In this document: one piece after another, positions 34,569 through 44,749 of the stretch | Numbering within the stretch: the stretch's first letter is position 1 | How the letters are laid out: the number at the start of each line of letters is the position of its first letter | NCBI RefSeq assembly: GCF_000474275.2 | Contig: NZ_ATAE01000037.1 | Coordinates: 1 to 64,000 of the forward strand | Direction: 5' to 3' | Length of the DNA stretch: 64,000 nt | Source: Alkalihalophilus marmarensis DSM 21297 | GTDB taxonomy: Bacteria > Bacillota > Bacilli > Bacillales > Bacillaceae_D | The notes under the pieces: generated by a model | Told to the model about the DNA's origin: nothing | What the model saw: only the letters and a program-made list of their open reading frames with translations | Database searches by the model: none | Program-made: the position numbers and the translations under genes

Positions 34569-37385
34569 TTACCTGTTTGGGTATAGCCTCTCTTCTAGCT
34601 CGATTTCGTCAACAAGAATATGTCTTGGCTTGCTGCCCATTGCTTCACTAATGACACCCATATCTTCCATCATATCTATTAATCTAGCCGCTCTATTATA
34701 CCCTACTCTAAATCTACGTTGTAAGCTTGAAGCAGAAGCTCCGCCTTGCTGAATCACAAAATAACAAGCTTCTTCTAGCAGGTCATCATCTTGTTCTGCG
34801 CTGCTTTGCATTTTTTTCAGCTGTTCTGGCGCAAAAAGATATTCTGGCTCTCTTTGTTTTTTCACAAAGGCTAATACATCTTCAATTTCTTCATCAGAGA
34901 CAAATGTACCTTGAACCCGTACAGGCTTTGGAGCCCCGTTTTCATGGAATAACATATCTCCTCTTCCTAATAAACGCTCAGCCCCGCTCATATCTAAAAT
35001 CGTTCTTGAATCTGTTTGTGAAGAGACAGAGAACGCAATACGAGTAGGAATATTTGCTTTTATCAGCCCCGTAATAACATCTACTGACGGACGTTGTGTA
35101 GCTAATAATAAGTGAATCCCACAAGCTCTTGCTTTTTGAGCAATTCGGCAAATGGAATCTTCTACATCTTGTGGTGAAACCATCATTAAATCGGCAAGCT
35201 CATCAATAACCACGATCATATAAGGAAGAGCTGGCTTGTCTTTTGACTCCGAATAAAGTTCATTATAACGAGTGACGTCTCTAACTCCTTGCTGGCTGAA
35301 CAACTCATAACGTCTTTCCATTTCCCCTACTACCCATTTTAAAGCAGCTGTCGCTTGCTTTGCATCCGTGATCACTGGCGTGACAAGATGAGGTAATTTA
35401 TTATACGGAGCTAGTTCAACCATTTTGGGATCAATTAATAATAATTTCACCTCATCTGGATTCGCTTTATAAAGCAAGCTGATTAAAACAGAGTTAATAC
35501 AGACACTTTTTCCTGAACCTGTAGCCCCAGCAACAAGTCCATGAGGCATTTTACGAAGGTCTGTCACAATTGGCTGCCCTGAGATATCCAATCCAAGCGC
35601 GACTGTAAGAGGTGACTCCGGCTTGATAAAGACATCCCGGCGTAAAATTTCTCTTAAGAAGACTGGTTTCGATACTTTATTAGGCACTTCAATTCCAATC
35701 GTGTTCTTCCCCGGAATAGGAGCTTCAATTCGAATATCTTTTGCTGCTAAAGCTAGCTTCATATCATCTGTTAAACTTGTCACTTTATTTACTTTGACTC
35801 CACGCGCAGGTTGAATTTCATACCTTGTTACAGAAGGTCCTTTTGTGACATTAACAACCTTTGCATCTACGTTGAAGCTTAGTAGAGTTTCTTCAAGAAT
35901 TTCAGCTTGTTCTTGTAACCATTCACTATCCTGCTCCTCTTGATGCTGCGGGTATTTTAACAGCTGGATACTCGGATGATTATATTCACTTTGCACTGTA
36001 ACTTGCTGCGGCTGGACTTTTTGAGGCATTTTATCCTGAGGAAGCATCATCACATTAAACGGAATGCTCTCTTTTGGTTTACTCTGAGCAGCTGCTTGAT
36101 CGCTCTTAACCTCTGTCTTCTTTTCTACGACAACTTCTTCATCTAGGCTGTTCTGAATACTTTCTCCAGTTTGGATGTTTTCGATCTGGTTAGGTGCATT
36201 TTCGTAACTTTCTTCATTTTGTTCTACTGGCTCTGTGACTTGGGATGACGAAATTACTTCGTCCGCGGTTTCCGTTTTAAATGCCTCTGCCTCGTCATCC
36301 TTATCTTCCCCTATCGTTTCAATAACAGATGCTGGTTCAACAGTTTCCTGAAACGGGCTCCCTACTGGTTTCTCTTCAAGGTGTGGTAAGTCCTCTTTGA
36401 AATCAGTGGCTGTTTTTTGAACATCAGATGGATCTGATTGAAGATTATGTTCAGGTATTTGTTCAGGTATTTGTTCATCTACAGGTTCATTTACTGTTTG
36501 GGTTATTGCTTCATTTACTGTTTCAGCATCGTCATCCTCTATAGAAAGAAGGTCGTTTCTTACGTGGACATCGACTTTTTCAGGTATAGAATCAAGTATA
36601 GTTGACTCTTCAGCAGCAGAATCATCTTGTGTTGTTGATTCAGAGGACTTTTCTGCAATTTGATCTAGTACAGTTGCTGCAACTTGACTATTCCTCAGGT
36701 TCTCAGCTTTTAGAAATACTTCGAGCTGTTTTTCCATCGTTACACTTGGACGTTTTGGCTCAATGACCTTCCCGTACCCAGGAAGAGAAGATAATAAAGA
36801 TTCATCTTCAAGCATGTTTTTCTTTCTTTCTTTAAACCCATACACCGGAGATGGTATAGAAGTGGGTTTGAACTCCTTCTTTGATTGAGGAAAACTAGGA
36901 GTATAACCTTGAGTATTCCCCTGAGAATTTCCTTGGGTTCGCTCCATTGCTTTTTCTTCAATTTTCTTATCTACTTTTATTTGTGGCGGCTGATGTCTCT
37001 CTTGGCTTACTCGTTCTGTTCTTCTGGTACGTTTATTTTCAGGCTGTTCTTGTTCTGCCTGTCTAAATGTCTTTCTTGGACTGTGTTCAGTTTTACTAAC
37101 TGGACGTTCTCGCTCTGGACGTTCTCGCTCTTGATTCTCATCTTCTATAAGAGGAAAACGAAATTTACCAGGCTTAGGATATTGGTAGACCATCCGTGGT
37201 TCACTTTCGCGTTGCCCGCTTTCTATGTAGCCAAAAGACCTCTTACTGTTTTGGGTTGCTTGGGATGGATGATCTCCTGTTGTTTGTTTGTGGCTTTTAA
37301 TAGAAGTATTATCCGTTTCTTCCCCGCCAGATAAAGCCCCTTGGATCTTTTTAATCCATTGCTTTAATGTATCCATACTCCTCAC
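34569..37385 (-). CDS. sftA: DNA translocase SftA (FtsK/SpoIIIE family, soluble)
   Basis: A septum-associated motor that clears trapped DNA before cell division. The 938 residues have no membrane segment. There is a long disordered, charged N-terminal part (about 1-450, Glu/Pro/Gln-rich). A FtsK alpha/beta core follows (from about 475) with the ATP loop GATGSGKS (about 604-611) and Walker B VVIDELADL. A C-terminal winged-helix gamma domain (about 860-925) reads polarity sequences. Start unclear: GTG at 37385, or ATG at 37376 with GAGGAG only 1 nt away. Matches ytpST of B. subtilis. Confidence 0.93.
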   Translation of the reverse strand: MRSMDTLKQWIKKIQGALSGGEETDNTSIKSHKQTTGDHPSQATQNSKRSFGYIESGQRESEPRMVYQYPKPGKFRFPLIEDENQERERPERERPVSKTEHSPRKTFRQAEQEQPENKRTRRTERVSQERHQPPQIKVDKKIEEKAMERTQGNSQGNTQGYTPSFPQSKKEFKPTSIPSPVYGFKERKKNMLEDESLLSSLPGYGKVIEPKRPSVTMEKQLEVFLKAENLRNSQVAATVLDQIAEKSSESTTQDDSAAEESTILDSIPEKVDVHVRNDLLSIEDDDAETVNEAITQTVNEPVDEQIPEQIPEHNLQSDPSDVQKTATDFKEDLPHLEEKPVGSPFQETVEPASVIETIGEDKDDEAEAFKTETADEVISSSQVTEPVEQNEESYENAPNQIENIQTGESIQNSLDEEVVVEKKTEVKSDQAAAQSKPKESIPFNVMMLPQDKMPQKVQPQQVTVQSEYNHPSIQLLKYPQHQEEQDSEWLQEQAEILEETLLSFNVDAKVVNVTKGPSVTRYEIQPARGVKVNKVTSLTDDMKLALAAKDIRIEAPIPGKNTIGIEVPNKVSKPVFLREILRRDVFIKPESPLTVALGLDISGQPIVTDLRKMPHGLVAGATGSGKSVCINSVLISLLYKANPDEVKLLLIDPKMVELAPYNKLPHLVTPVITDAKQATAALKWVVGEMERRYELFSQQGVRDVTRYNELYSESKDKPALPYMIVVIDELADLMMVSPQDVEDSICRIAQKARACGIHLLLATQRPSVDVITGLIKANIPTRIAFSVSSQTDSRTILDMSGAERLLGRGDMLFHENGAPKPVRVQGTFVSDEEIEDVLAFVKKQREPEYLFAPEQLKKMQSSAEQDDDLLEEACYFVIQQGGASASSLQRRFRVGYNRAARLIDMMEDMGVISEAMGSKPRHILVDEIELEERLYPNR

Positions 37386-37467
37386 TCACTCTCTTTCTGT
37401 TTCACCATTTTAATGACTATTTAACTGACTATCATACGTTTTAGAATAGCCTTTCATATATGAGTAG

Positions 37468-37494
37468 AAAAAACCACTAGTTAGCTCTAGTGGT
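37468..37494 (-). terminator. terminator downstream of ytpQ
   Basis: ACCACTAG (37473-37480) pairs with CTAGTGGT (37487-37494), followed on the minus strand by TTTTTT. It lies about 95 nt beyond the ytpQ stop and before sftA. No YtpR-like gene is seen in this gap. Confidence 0.7.
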
Positions 37495-37590
37495 TCTGTT
37501 TATTCGAATCAGCCGATCACAAAAAAAGGCAGATCCGGTTTCATATGGCTTCATCAGCTTTTATCATATTACTACCTTATTGTACCATAA

Positions 37591-38406
37591 TCATTCTTTT
37601 GGTGATTGTGGCTGCTTTGGTTTTTTCTGAGCTAAAATGAAAGTAGGTTCTAGTTCTCCGTCCTCATACATGAAAGGCAGCGCGGTTACCGGCACTCTTC
37701 CTTCTCCAAAAAACTGAAGAGCGATCTGCGCGAGTACATCATACCCGCTGTCATTTTGAATGTCTGCCATAATTAAAACATCTTGGTGAGGAATTGCAAC
37801 GGCCAATTGACCTGTCACTTTTTTCGCCATTTTCTCTAGTAGTGATGGATCAAGAACTCGGCTTGCATCGTACCCATCCTTTGCACGTAAGAAATAGAAG
37901 GTATTTCCTGCAACCACATCTTCTTTCATCGACTGTGGCAGTGAACGAAGATTGAAACGTGACATTTCTCTTATTTTTTCAGCGGTAAGACCTGACTCAC
38001 GTACCATCTCTTCATCAATCAATGTATAGGCTTCCCCTAGATCTATAGCATAATAGACACGAGTCTCTGCTGTATGTTCCTCAAATAGCAACGGTAAGCC
38101 GTCTTTAGTCTCATCATGGAAAGAAGTTGACCTAATAACAGGGAATATTTTATTTTCATTCCCTTTCAGAGAAGGTCGTTTATCCATCGTTGCAAGGCCC
38201 ACTTCAATATAGCGGATCACCTCATCAATAGAATCATACTCTTCTCTTTCCCATTTTGCTAATAAAGGCTTTAAAGAAAGGGTTACTCCTTTATTCGTCT
38301 TACTATTTGTAATACGTAAGGTTGACTCTTTATGATTGTATGTGATGCTGCGATCATCACGTTTTAATTTTTCTTCTACCATTTTTCTAAATTCACGAAG
38401 TTCCAT
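37591..38406 (-). CDS. ytpQ: DUF1444 family protein YtpQ
   Basis: The 271-residue soluble protein matches YtpQ, of unknown function. It has a basic N-terminus (MELREFRKMVEEKLKRDD) and a central LPLLFEEHTAETRVYYAIDL region. ATG 38406 lies 9 nt after AAGGAG. The GTG at 38415 overlaps that site. It lies between ytpP and sftA as expected from B. subtilis. Confidence 0.85.
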   Translation of the reverse strand: MELREFRKMVEEKLKRDDRSITYNHKESTLRITNSKTNKGVTLSLKPLLAKWEREEYDSIDEVIRYIEVGLATMDKRPSLKGNENKIFPVIRSTSFHDETKDGLPLLFEEHTAETRVYYAIDLGEAYTLIDEEMVRESGLTAEKIREMSRFNLRSLPQSMKEDVVAGNTFYFLRAKDGYDASRVLDPSLLEKMAKKVTGQLAVAIPHQDVLIMADIQNDSGYDVLAQIALQFFGEGRVPVTALPFMYEDGELEPTFILAQKKPKQPQSPKE

Positions 38407-38486
38407 TGCATACACTCTCCTTCATACCTTACAGTGTACCATTTCTTAGAATGGCTATCCAATCATTGAAATACGAGATCTATATA

Positions 38487-38523
38487 AAAAAGGAGTATCC
38501 ACATCACATGATGCGGATACTCC
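38487..38523 (-). terminator. terminator of ytpP
   Basis: GGAGTATCCACATCA pairs with TGATGCGGATACTCC with one mismatch. On the minus strand a TTTTTT run follows. Confidence 0.8.
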
Positions 38524-38530
38524 CTGCCGA

Positions 38531-38857
38531 TTAATAGCTGTTAGCTTCTGCTCTAGTTAAAAACTCAATAATTTCTTCTTCTGTTTTACGATCTTTGCTT
38601 ACAAAACGATCCACTTCTTTTCCATTTGAAAAGGCTAAGAAACTTGGAATGCCCATCACCATGTGTTCTTGACATAGATCAATAAACTCATCACGGTCTA
38701 CATAGTAAAAAGAAAACGAAGGGAAGTCCGCTTCAATTCTAGGTAAAATAGGTTCGATCACCCGGCAGTCAGGACACCAGTCTGCTGAAAACATAAAAAC
38801 GACCGTTTCGTTTTCAGCCAGCTTCTTAAATTGTTCTACACTTGTTAATTTTTCCAT
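38531..38857 (-). CDS. ytpP: thioredoxin-like protein YtpP
   Basis: A small cytosolic thiol-disulfide protein of 108 residues with thioredoxin fold and a WCPDC active site (about residues 28-32). The usual cis-proline follows in GIPSFLAF (about 72-79). It lacks the WCGPC of the general thioredoxin, so its partners likely differ. The ATG at 38857 has AAAGGGG 10 nt upstream. The ATG at 38866 is too close to that site. Adjacent to a membrane protein gene transcribed the same way. Confidence 0.87.
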   Translation of the reverse strand: MEKLTSVEQFKKLAENETVVFMFSADWCPDCRVIEPILPRIEADFPSFSFYYVDRDEFIDLCQEHMVMGIPSFLAFSNGKEVDRFVSKDRKTEEEIIEFLTRAEANSY

Positions 38858-38872
38858 ACGTCTCATTCCCCT

Positions 38873-39883
38873 TTATGATTGTTCTATCTTCATCTCTCCC
38901 ATTTTAATATATCCTGCCTTTCGCATCCATTCTGAAATCCCCAAACTAATCAAAGCAGGTAAAATGAAATATAAAAGCCCAACAGACAAAGCCGTTTGAT
39001 AGCTGAATCCCATATCGGTAAATGTCATAATCGGCCCCACCAATCCGCTTGTTCCCATTCCAGCTCCAGCTGGATTATTCGTTAGCCCAAACATCGTAGT
39101 AGCGAACGGTGCTAAGATGGCCCCTGCTACCGTTGGAGGAATAAGAATGAGAGGATGTCTAACGATATTGGCTATTTGGAGCATCGAGGTTCCTAGACCC
39201 AAAGCAATTAATCCAGACCAGCGATTTTCTCTGTAGCTGCTAACAGCAAAGCCGACCATTTGAGCTGCACACCCTACTGTTGCGGCACCTGCTGCAATTC
39301 CTTCTAACCCAAGCATAATTGCGAGCGCTGCACTAGAAATAGGTGCTGTGAGCGCCAGCCCCATCAAGGTGGCAATAATAATTCCCATTAAAATCGGCTG
39401 TTGTTCAGTTGCCCACATAATTAAACTACCAAGCTGTGTCATCCCTGCATCGATCCCAGGACCTATCAAACTTGCTACTGTAAAGCCAGAAATAATCGTT
39501 ACTAACGGTGTTATAATAATATCTATTTTTGTCTCCCCTGAAACCATTTTTCCTAGTTCCGTTGCAATCACTGCAGCGACAAAACTGCCAGCTGGTCCTC
39601 CTAGCTGGAAACCAGCCGCACCGCTGATTAGAGCAGCAAATAATACAAGCCTGGGCGCCCCTAACCCATAAGCTACGGCTGCGCCAATGGCAGGGCCGGT
39701 AAGACTCATAGCAAGCGCTCCAATTTCAATTAAAAATTCTAATCCAGTTTGCTCACCAACAGTACGAATAATCAAACCTATAATTAAAGAAGCGAACAGC
39801 CCTAAGGCCATATGATTTAACCCTGTAATGACATAGGTCTTCCAATGTAATTCGATGCCTTTTCTTTGTAAGAAATTCTGCAT
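38873..39883 (-). CDS. PfoR/PTS EIIC-type integral membrane protein
   Basis: The 336 residues form about 9-10 hydrophobic segments rich in Gly and Ala, with short loops. It resembles the PTS_EIIC_2 group, which includes PfoR of Clostridium perfringens. These lack fused EIIA/EIIB parts, and their substrates are unknown. No other PTS gene is near, so sugar phosphotransfer is doubtful. It ends 16 bp before the upstream end of ytpP and may be cotranscribed with it. Confidence 0.75.
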   Translation of the reverse strand: MQNFLQRKGIELHWKTYVITGLNHMALGLFASLIIGLIIRTVGEQTGLEFLIEIGALAMSLTGPAIGAAVAYGLGAPRLVLFAALISGAAGFQLGGPAGSFVAAVIATELGKMVSGETKIDIIITPLVTIISGFTVASLIGPGIDAGMTQLGSLIMWATEQQPILMGIIIATLMGLALTAPISSAALAIMLGLEGIAAGAATVGCAAQMVGFAVSSYRENRWSGLIALGLGTSMLQIANIVRHPLILIPPTVAGAILAPFATTMFGLTNNPAGAGMGTSGLVGPIMTFTDMGFSYQTALSVGLLYFILPALISLGISEWMRKAGYIKMGEMKIEQS

Positions 39884-40048
39884 GCCTTCTCCTACTCTCT
39901 TATAACGTTTATATCATTTCTTTACTATCATACCTGCAACCTTTACATGTGACAAGACACATCAAACGTGAACCTTGTCCTATTATTCGTCTCCAAAGAG
40001 TTCTTCCTTTATAATAGAAAGGGAAAAAATAGTAAAGGAGAGATCATC

Positions 40049-40495
40049 GTGGAATTAAACGTTTATTTAGCTGGAGAAATTCATAGTGCATGGAGACAAG
40101 ACCTAAAAGAGGCTGCAAAAAATCGACATTTACCTCTTCTTTTTACAGGGCCGATGGAAAATCATGACCGCTCTGATGATATTGGTGAAGAGATCTTAGG
40201 CAAAATGCCTACTAGCATTTTAAAAGATGAAGCAGCATCTAGTATTAACAATTTACGTACTCAAATCCTCCTTCAAAAAGCCGATGTCGTCATCGCCTTA
40301 TTCGGAGAAACATACAAACAATGGAACAGTGCTATGGATGCTGCTACAGCCATTGCCTTGCAAAAACCATTAATCCTCATTCGACCAGAAAAGCTGCATC
40401 ATCCGCTTAAAGAATTAGCAAATAAAGCACAAGTTGTCGTTGAGACTCCTGAACAAGCGATCCAAGCTCTCTCTTATGTGTTTGAAGAAGAATAA
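40049..40495 (+). CDS. ytoQ: YtoQ family protein
   Basis: The 148-residue protein starts (M)ELNVYLAGEIHSAWR and looks like a nucleoside 2-deoxyribosyltransferase-like Rossmann fold (QILLQKADVVIALFGE, about 75-90). Function not established. I chose GTG 40049, since it gives the family N-terminus and has AAAGGAGAG upstream. The open frame continues upstream into the promoter area with a TATAAT at 40010-40015. Confidence 0.85.
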   Translation: MELNVYLAGEIHSAWRQDLKEAAKNRHLPLLFTGPMENHDRSDDIGEEILGKMPTSILKDEAASSINNLRTQILLQKADVVIALFGETYKQWNSAMDAATAIALQKPLILIRPEKLHHPLKELANKAQVVVETPEQAIQALSYVFEEE

Positions 40496-40520
40496 ATGAA
40501 TGAAATCTATTGAAAGCATA

Positions 40521-40561
40521 AAAAAGCATTAGGTCCATTTCTCAAGGACACTAATGCTTTT
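40521..40561. terminator. terminator between ytoQ and the ITPase gene
   Basis: AAAAAGCATTAG pairs with CTAATGCTTTTT, with an inner TCC/GGA pairing. Usable from both sides of this convergent pair. Confidence 0.8.
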
Positions 40562-40566
40562 TTCTA

Positions 40567-41088
40567 TTAATGGCTGTATGAAGGTCTGTCAAATTGATAT
40601 TGACCGTAAAGCAGCCGTACAATGTGGCTAAACATTTCCTTACGAGTCAGCATACCGGAAGTAAAGACTCCAACTGCACCTTCTTTGTGGCGGATATGAG
40701 GATCTTGCATGAGCTCACTCATAATCACACCAAGCTCATAACCTTCTTTTAATTTTCGCTCAACATTAGAAGGCAATGGAATTTTGGCCCCACTGGCGAT
40801 CCAAACTCCCCCAAAATGATCCGTTAATGCTCCCCAATTACATAGCATGATCCCATTAGGGGTTTCACAAACCCCTCCTTCAAGTCCAACAGCTATGTTT
40901 GAGCCTGCTTCACTTAAGGCAAATTTCGCTCGATTAATGGCACCCTCCAAGGTTTCTTCTTCAGAGAAAGGTTGAGCTGACACACCGGACGGGGCATCAA
41001 TACTAATGAACTCCAGTGGCTCACGAATAAGTGTATCCATTACAGCATGCACTTTGGCAGGATTTTTTGTGCCTATTGCTAGCTTCAT
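40567..41088 (-). CDS. DUF84 inosine/xanthosine triphosphatase (YjjX family)
   Basis: Hydrolyses non-canonical purine triphosphates to keep them out of nucleic acids. The 173-residue protein starts MKLAIGTKNPAKVHAV and has VGLEGGVCE (about 67-75), the substrate-site signature of the family. It lies 42 bp after the M42 peptidase gene on the same strand and is likely cotranscribed with it. Cellular substrate inferred from E. coli YjjX. Confidence 0.85.
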   Translation of the reverse strand: MKLAIGTKNPAKVHAVMDTLIREPLEFISIDAPSGVSAQPFSEEETLEGAINRAKFALSEAGSNIAVGLEGGVCETPNGIMLCNWGALTDHFGGVWIASGAKIPLPSNVERKLKEGYELGVIMSELMQDPHIRHKEGAVGVFTSGMLTRKEMFSHIVRLLYGQYQFDRPSYSH

Positions 41089-41130
41089 TTTTTCCGCTGA
41101 CCTCCATGTATCTCTTCTACCAGTAACCGC

Positions 41131-42204
41131 TTAGACGCCTTTTCTTATTTGTTCTAATGTGTTGTGATCTGTAGATTTCACTAATTTTACAATTAATTCT
41201 TTTGCCGCTGCGTAATCATCAATATGAATAATGGAAGCTGCTGTATGAATGTAGCGAGAGCAAATACCAATCACCGCTGAAGGTACCCCGTCCCCTGACA
41301 TATGCACACGTCCTGCGTCTGTACCACCTTGTGAAATGAAATATTGGTATGGAATATTATGTGTCTCAGCGGTATCTAAAATAAATTCGCGCATACCGCG
41401 GTGAGTCACCATCGTACGATCTAGAATACGAAGAAGCGCTCCTTTTCCAAGGTGACCAAAGGCATCTTTTCCGCCTGTAGCATCGTTTGCTGGACTCGCA
41501 TCTAGCGCATAGAAAATATCAGGCTTTATCATTTGAGCAGAAGTTTGAGCTCCTCTTAGTCCAACCTCTTCTTGAACGGTAGCTCCTGAATAAAGCGTAT
41601 TAGGAAGCTTTTCATTTTGTAATTCTTTTAAAAGCTCAATGGAAAGCCCTACCCCGTAACGATTATCCCATGCTTTTGCTAAGATTTTTTTATCATTTGC
41701 CATAGGTGTAAACGGGCAAACCGGTACAATTTGCTGTCCAGGCTTAATGCCGATTTTCTTAGCGTCTTCTTTATCATCTGCGCCAATGTCAATATACATA
41801 TGTTTAATTTCCATCGGCTTCTTACGTTGAGATTCTTCTAGAAGATGAGGCGGAGTTGAGCCTATGACTCCGATAACCGGACCGGCATCAGTCATAATCT
41901 GAACTCGTTGAGCAAGCAGCACTTGGCTCCACCAGCCACCTAATGTTTGAAAGCGAATTAACCCCTTTTCATTAATAGATGTCACCATAAAGCCAACTTC
42001 ATCCATATGACCAGCTACCATAACCACAGGGCCTTCCGCGGCTCCCTTCTTCACACCAAAAATACTTCCTAGACGATCTTGAACGATTTCATCAGAGTAT
42101 TTCTCAAGCTCTCCTCGGACAAACTTACGAACGTCGTGTTCAAATCCAGGGGCTCCTTGTAATTCTGTTAATGTTTTAAACATAGTAAGCGTATCTTGAT
42201 TCAT
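41131..42204 (-). CDS. ytoP: M42 family metallopeptidase YtoP
   Basis: A dinuclear-metal aminopeptidase of glutamyl/leucyl aminopeptidase type. The 357 residues have [10 protein letters not shown] (about 64-73), [16 protein letters not shown] (metal-binding Asp, about 179-194), the catalytic Glu pair in QEEVGLRG (about 212-219) and a C-terminal HTAASIIH (about 317-324). Cytosolic. An AAGGAGCT site precedes the ATG. Same place as ytoP in B. subtilis. Confidence 0.92.
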   Translation of the reverse strand: MNQDTLTMFKTLTELQGAPGFEHDVRKFVRGELEKYSDEIVQDRLGSIFGVKKGAAEGPVVMVAGHMDEVGFMVTSINEKGLIRFQTLGGWWSQVLLAQRVQIMTDAGPVIGVIGSTPPHLLEESQRKKPMEIKHMYIDIGADDKEDAKKIGIKPGQQIVPVCPFTPMANDKKILAKAWDNRYGVGLSIELLKELQNEKLPNTLYSGATVQEEVGLRGAQTSAQMIKPDIFYALDASPANDATGGKDAFGHLGKGALLRILDRTMVTHRGMREFILDTAETHNIPYQYFISQGGTDAGRVHMSGDGVPSAVIGICSRYIHTAASIIHIDDYAAAKELIVKLVKSTDHNTLEQIRKGV

Positions 42205-42449
42205 GACAAGCTCCTTTCGATACCCGAAAAATATATGTACATATTCATTTTATCTGAATCCTCTAGCAATTGCTACTTTGCCCCAATAAAGCTCTCATTT
42301 AAAAAGATTGAATAAACAATGACTCATTCCATTTAAATTGGAAAACGGCAGAAAGTTTCTGTATACTATATCTAGTCTTAGTAGTTTTGAAAAGTTAATG
42401 CTTCCTAAATATCACCTGACAAATCTAACGTAAGTGTGAAAGGATGATC

Positions 42450-42761
42450 ATGATGAGTATAAAACGTTTTGCATTAGGAGTAGGTATTGGAGTTGTTGCA
42501 GGTTACTTCCTACGCCCAAGCCTTGAAGCAGAAAAAATATCACCTGAGAAAGCATTAAAAGAAGTAAAGAAAACCGTTTCGTCTACTCATGCCATATCAG
42601 GATCATGGATTCATATGATTCCTGAAACAGTAGAAAGAGAAAATGTACGTATGGAAGTATATCGTGGAGGAATCTCTACGACAACTGAATCAGGTACAGT
42701 ACAATTCGAATTTCTAGCTGACACTAAGACTGGTACACTACTTGAGTTAAAAGCAGCATAA
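42450..42761 (+). CDS. ytzB: small PepSY-like protein YtzB
   Basis: A 103-residue protein with an N-terminal hydrophobic stretch (FALGVGIGVVAGYFL, about 6-20) that could anchor it to the membrane. A PepSY-like domain follows (PEKALKEVKKTVS to the end). Function unknown. Three close ATGs (42444, 42450, 42453) follow AAAGG at 42439-42443. The second or third has correct spacing. Divergent from ytoP. Confidence 0.8.
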   Translation: MMSIKRFALGVGIGVVAGYFLRPSLEAEKISPEKALKEVKKTVSSTHAISGSWIHMIPETVERENVRMEVYRGGISTTTESGTVQFEFLADTKTGTLLELKAA

Positions 42762-42771
42762 ATTAAAGAGC

Positions 42772-42891
42772 GAGGCTGGGACCAGGTGTGTAACGAATGA
42801 GAATACCAGTGCGTATACACCGCTCCTTAAATCTACTACGCGTTTGCGTATTGTTCGCTCATTATATAAACACTTGGTTTGTCCCAGCCTC
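42772..42891. repeat. long imperfect inverted repeat between ytzB and ytnP
   Basis: GAGGCTGGGAC at the left end pairs with GTCCCAGCCTC at the right end of a 120-nt region, with further partial pairing inside (AGGTGT with AACACTTGG). It fills nearly the whole space between two convergent genes, so it may serve as terminator for both. Similar GAGGCTGGGACA-bounded intergenic elements occur in other Firmicutes, from memory. Confidence 0.7.
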
Positions 42892-42897
42892 TATTTA

Positions 42898-43755
42898 TTA
42901 GCTTGAATAAACGTATTGCTCACGTTCAATTGACTCGACTAATTCTCCGTTTTCATTCCACTTTACCGCTCGATATTTATAATCATGGTAGAACAGATAC
43001 CACGCGTCTTTTTCTTTACCGTACGTTTGCCATTTCTGTTTATTGAAAATAGAATCCATTGGAAAATCATCATACGCAAGCACCCAAAGAGGATTGGCAT
43101 GAGCATGAGTCGGCATAATATCGGCTAAGTGAATAAATGTCTCCCCACCATGTTCTAACACCAAGATACAATGTCCATCACTATGACCGCCTGTATGGAC
43201 TAATTTCACTCCCGGGATTGGCTCAATTTCTTCCTTGAACGTCTTTACCTGCTGTTCAATCGGTTTCCAATTTTGTTCCCAATATGTATTTTGAGAGCGA
43301 ACATTTGGATTCTTCATTTCATTCCACTCTGTATCTGAAGTATAAATGACAGCGTTCTCAAAAGTAGGCACCCATTGACCATCATCTTCCTTCGCAAGTC
43401 CTGATGCATGATCAAAGTGCATATGCGTCATAAGAACAATATCAATATCAGCTGTTGTCAAACCTAAATCTTTTAAATTACCTTCAATAGAGGATTCTTC
43501 TTTAATTCCATAATTACGCTTTTGCTTATCTGAAAAACGACCATTTCCAATTCCTGATTCCATCAGAATGTTTTTCCCATCCTTTTGTATTAAAATCGGA
43601 TCCGTTCGAAGTTCAATCTGATTATTTTCGTTATGCGGGTATTTACGGCTCCATAATGGTTTAGGTACAACACCAAACATCGCACCGCCATCCATATGAG
43701 TTACTCCCCCGTTTAACCAAGTCAGTGACAATCCATCTCTTGTTATCTTTTCCAT
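42898..43755 (-). CDS. ytnP: metallo-beta-lactamase-fold lactonase YtnP
   Basis: A zinc hydrolase. B. subtilis YtnP is described as a quorum-quenching N-acyl homoserine lactonase. The 285 residues show [11 protein letters not shown] (HxHxDH, about 111-121), [11 protein letters not shown] (about 187-197), a HLADIMPTH metal region and the late FYHD. ATG 43755 follows GGAGGG. The open frame upstream lacks a site. Lies before trmB on the same strand with a terminator between them. Confidence 0.88.
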   Translation of the reverse strand: MEKITRDGLSLTWLNGGVTHMDGGAMFGVVPKPLWSRKYPHNENNQIELRTDPILIQKDGKNILMESGIGNGRFSDKQKRNYGIKEESSIEGNLKDLGLTTADIDIVLMTHMHFDHASGLAKEDDGQWVPTFENAVIYTSDTEWNEMKNPNVRSQNTYWEQNWKPIEQQVKTFKEEIEPIPGVKLVHTGGHSDGHCILVLEHGGETFIHLADIMPTHAHANPLWVLAYDDFPMDSIFNKQKWQTYGKEKDAWYLFYHDYKYRAVKWNENGELVESIEREQYVYSS

Positions 43756-43870
43756 CAAAATACCCTCCACTCTTAATGATTTATTCTTCTTTATTTTATC
43801 ATAATTCAAAACAATAAAACGCTTTCTTATTGTTTTATTGGTTGAATCATTAAGAAGATAAAATGGAACA

Positions 43871-43892
43871 AAAATAAAAACCCTTCTTACGA
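43871..43892 (-). terminator. terminator of trmB
   Basis: AAAACCCTTC and GAAGAGTTTT form a short hairpin after the trmB stop, with a T-run on the minus strand. Confidence 0.6.
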
Positions 43893-43898
43893 AGAGTT

Positions 43899-44543
43899 TT
43901 ATTTGTTATTAAAATGTGCTTCTAGACGATAAATGCGCATTCCTTTTTGCGAGAATTTTTCCTCGTATTCAGTCATCACATTTCCTTCCATTGAACTTTT
44001 ATGGAGATCTAAGCTAACTTGATTAAAAGCCATTCCAAAAGTGGACATACTATGAAGGGAATATTCAAATAACCCTTGATTATCGGTTTTAAAGTGAATC
44101 TCTCCATCTTCTTTTAACACTTTCTTATATAGAGTTAGGAAATTTCCATGTGTAAGACGACGCTTGGCATGCTTATTTTTAGGCCATGGATCTGTAAAGT
44201 TTATAAATAAACGATCAATCTCGCCTTCACCAAAGAAATCCAATAAATTCTCTACATCTTCATTTAAAAATACAACATTTTCCTGCTCAGTATCGCGAAC
44301 TTTTTCCATCGCAGAAATTAAGACACTGTCATACTTCTCCACCCCAATGAAATTAACATCAGGGTGCAACTCACCCATCCCTGTTAAGAATTGACCTTTT
44401 CCTGTTCCTACTTCCACATATAGCGGCTTGTCGTTGCCAAACCATTCATGCCATTTATTTTTATTTTCGTGCGGGTTCTGAATAACAATGGATGGATATT
44501 TGTCCATCTCTTCTCTTGCCCACGGCTTGTGACGTAAACGCAC
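43899..44543 (-). CDS. trmB: tRNA (guanine-N7)-methyltransferase
   Basis: Methylates G46 of tRNA with SAM. The 214-residue enzyme has the SAM site EVGTGKGQF (about 41-49), [12 protein letters not shown] (catalytic region, about 125-136) and FKTD (about 158-161). I chose the GTG at 44543, 8 nt after GGAGGAG, since it gives the family start MRLRHKPWA. The GTG at 44552 overlaps the binding site. Same neighbours as in B. subtilis. Confidence 0.95.
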   Translation of the reverse strand: MRLRHKPWAREEMDKYPSIVIQNPHENKNKWHEWFGNDKPLYVEVGTGKGQFLTGMGELHPDVNFIGVEKYDSVLISAMEKVRDTEQENVVFLNEDVENLLDFFGEGEIDRLFINFTDPWPKNKHAKRRLTHGNFLTLYKKVLKEDGEIHFKTDNQGLFEYSLHSMSTFGMAFNQVSLDLHKSSMEGNVMTEYEEKFSQKGMRIYRLEAHFNNK

Positions 44544-44749
44544 CGTAATCACTCCTCCATTTCTTCAACTCAATCATGTATTATAACCTTTATAGTCAGC
44601 AATGTATATGAGCACTTCTATTTTGGCATTTTTTATGTTTCTGGGATTTCTGTTCTGAATACATACATGAGCAGATGCACACTCTATACGTGAAGGCTGC
44701 AAAATGACAGCTGGATCACAGCCGTTAGAAAAAAATGGAGAGTGATTGT

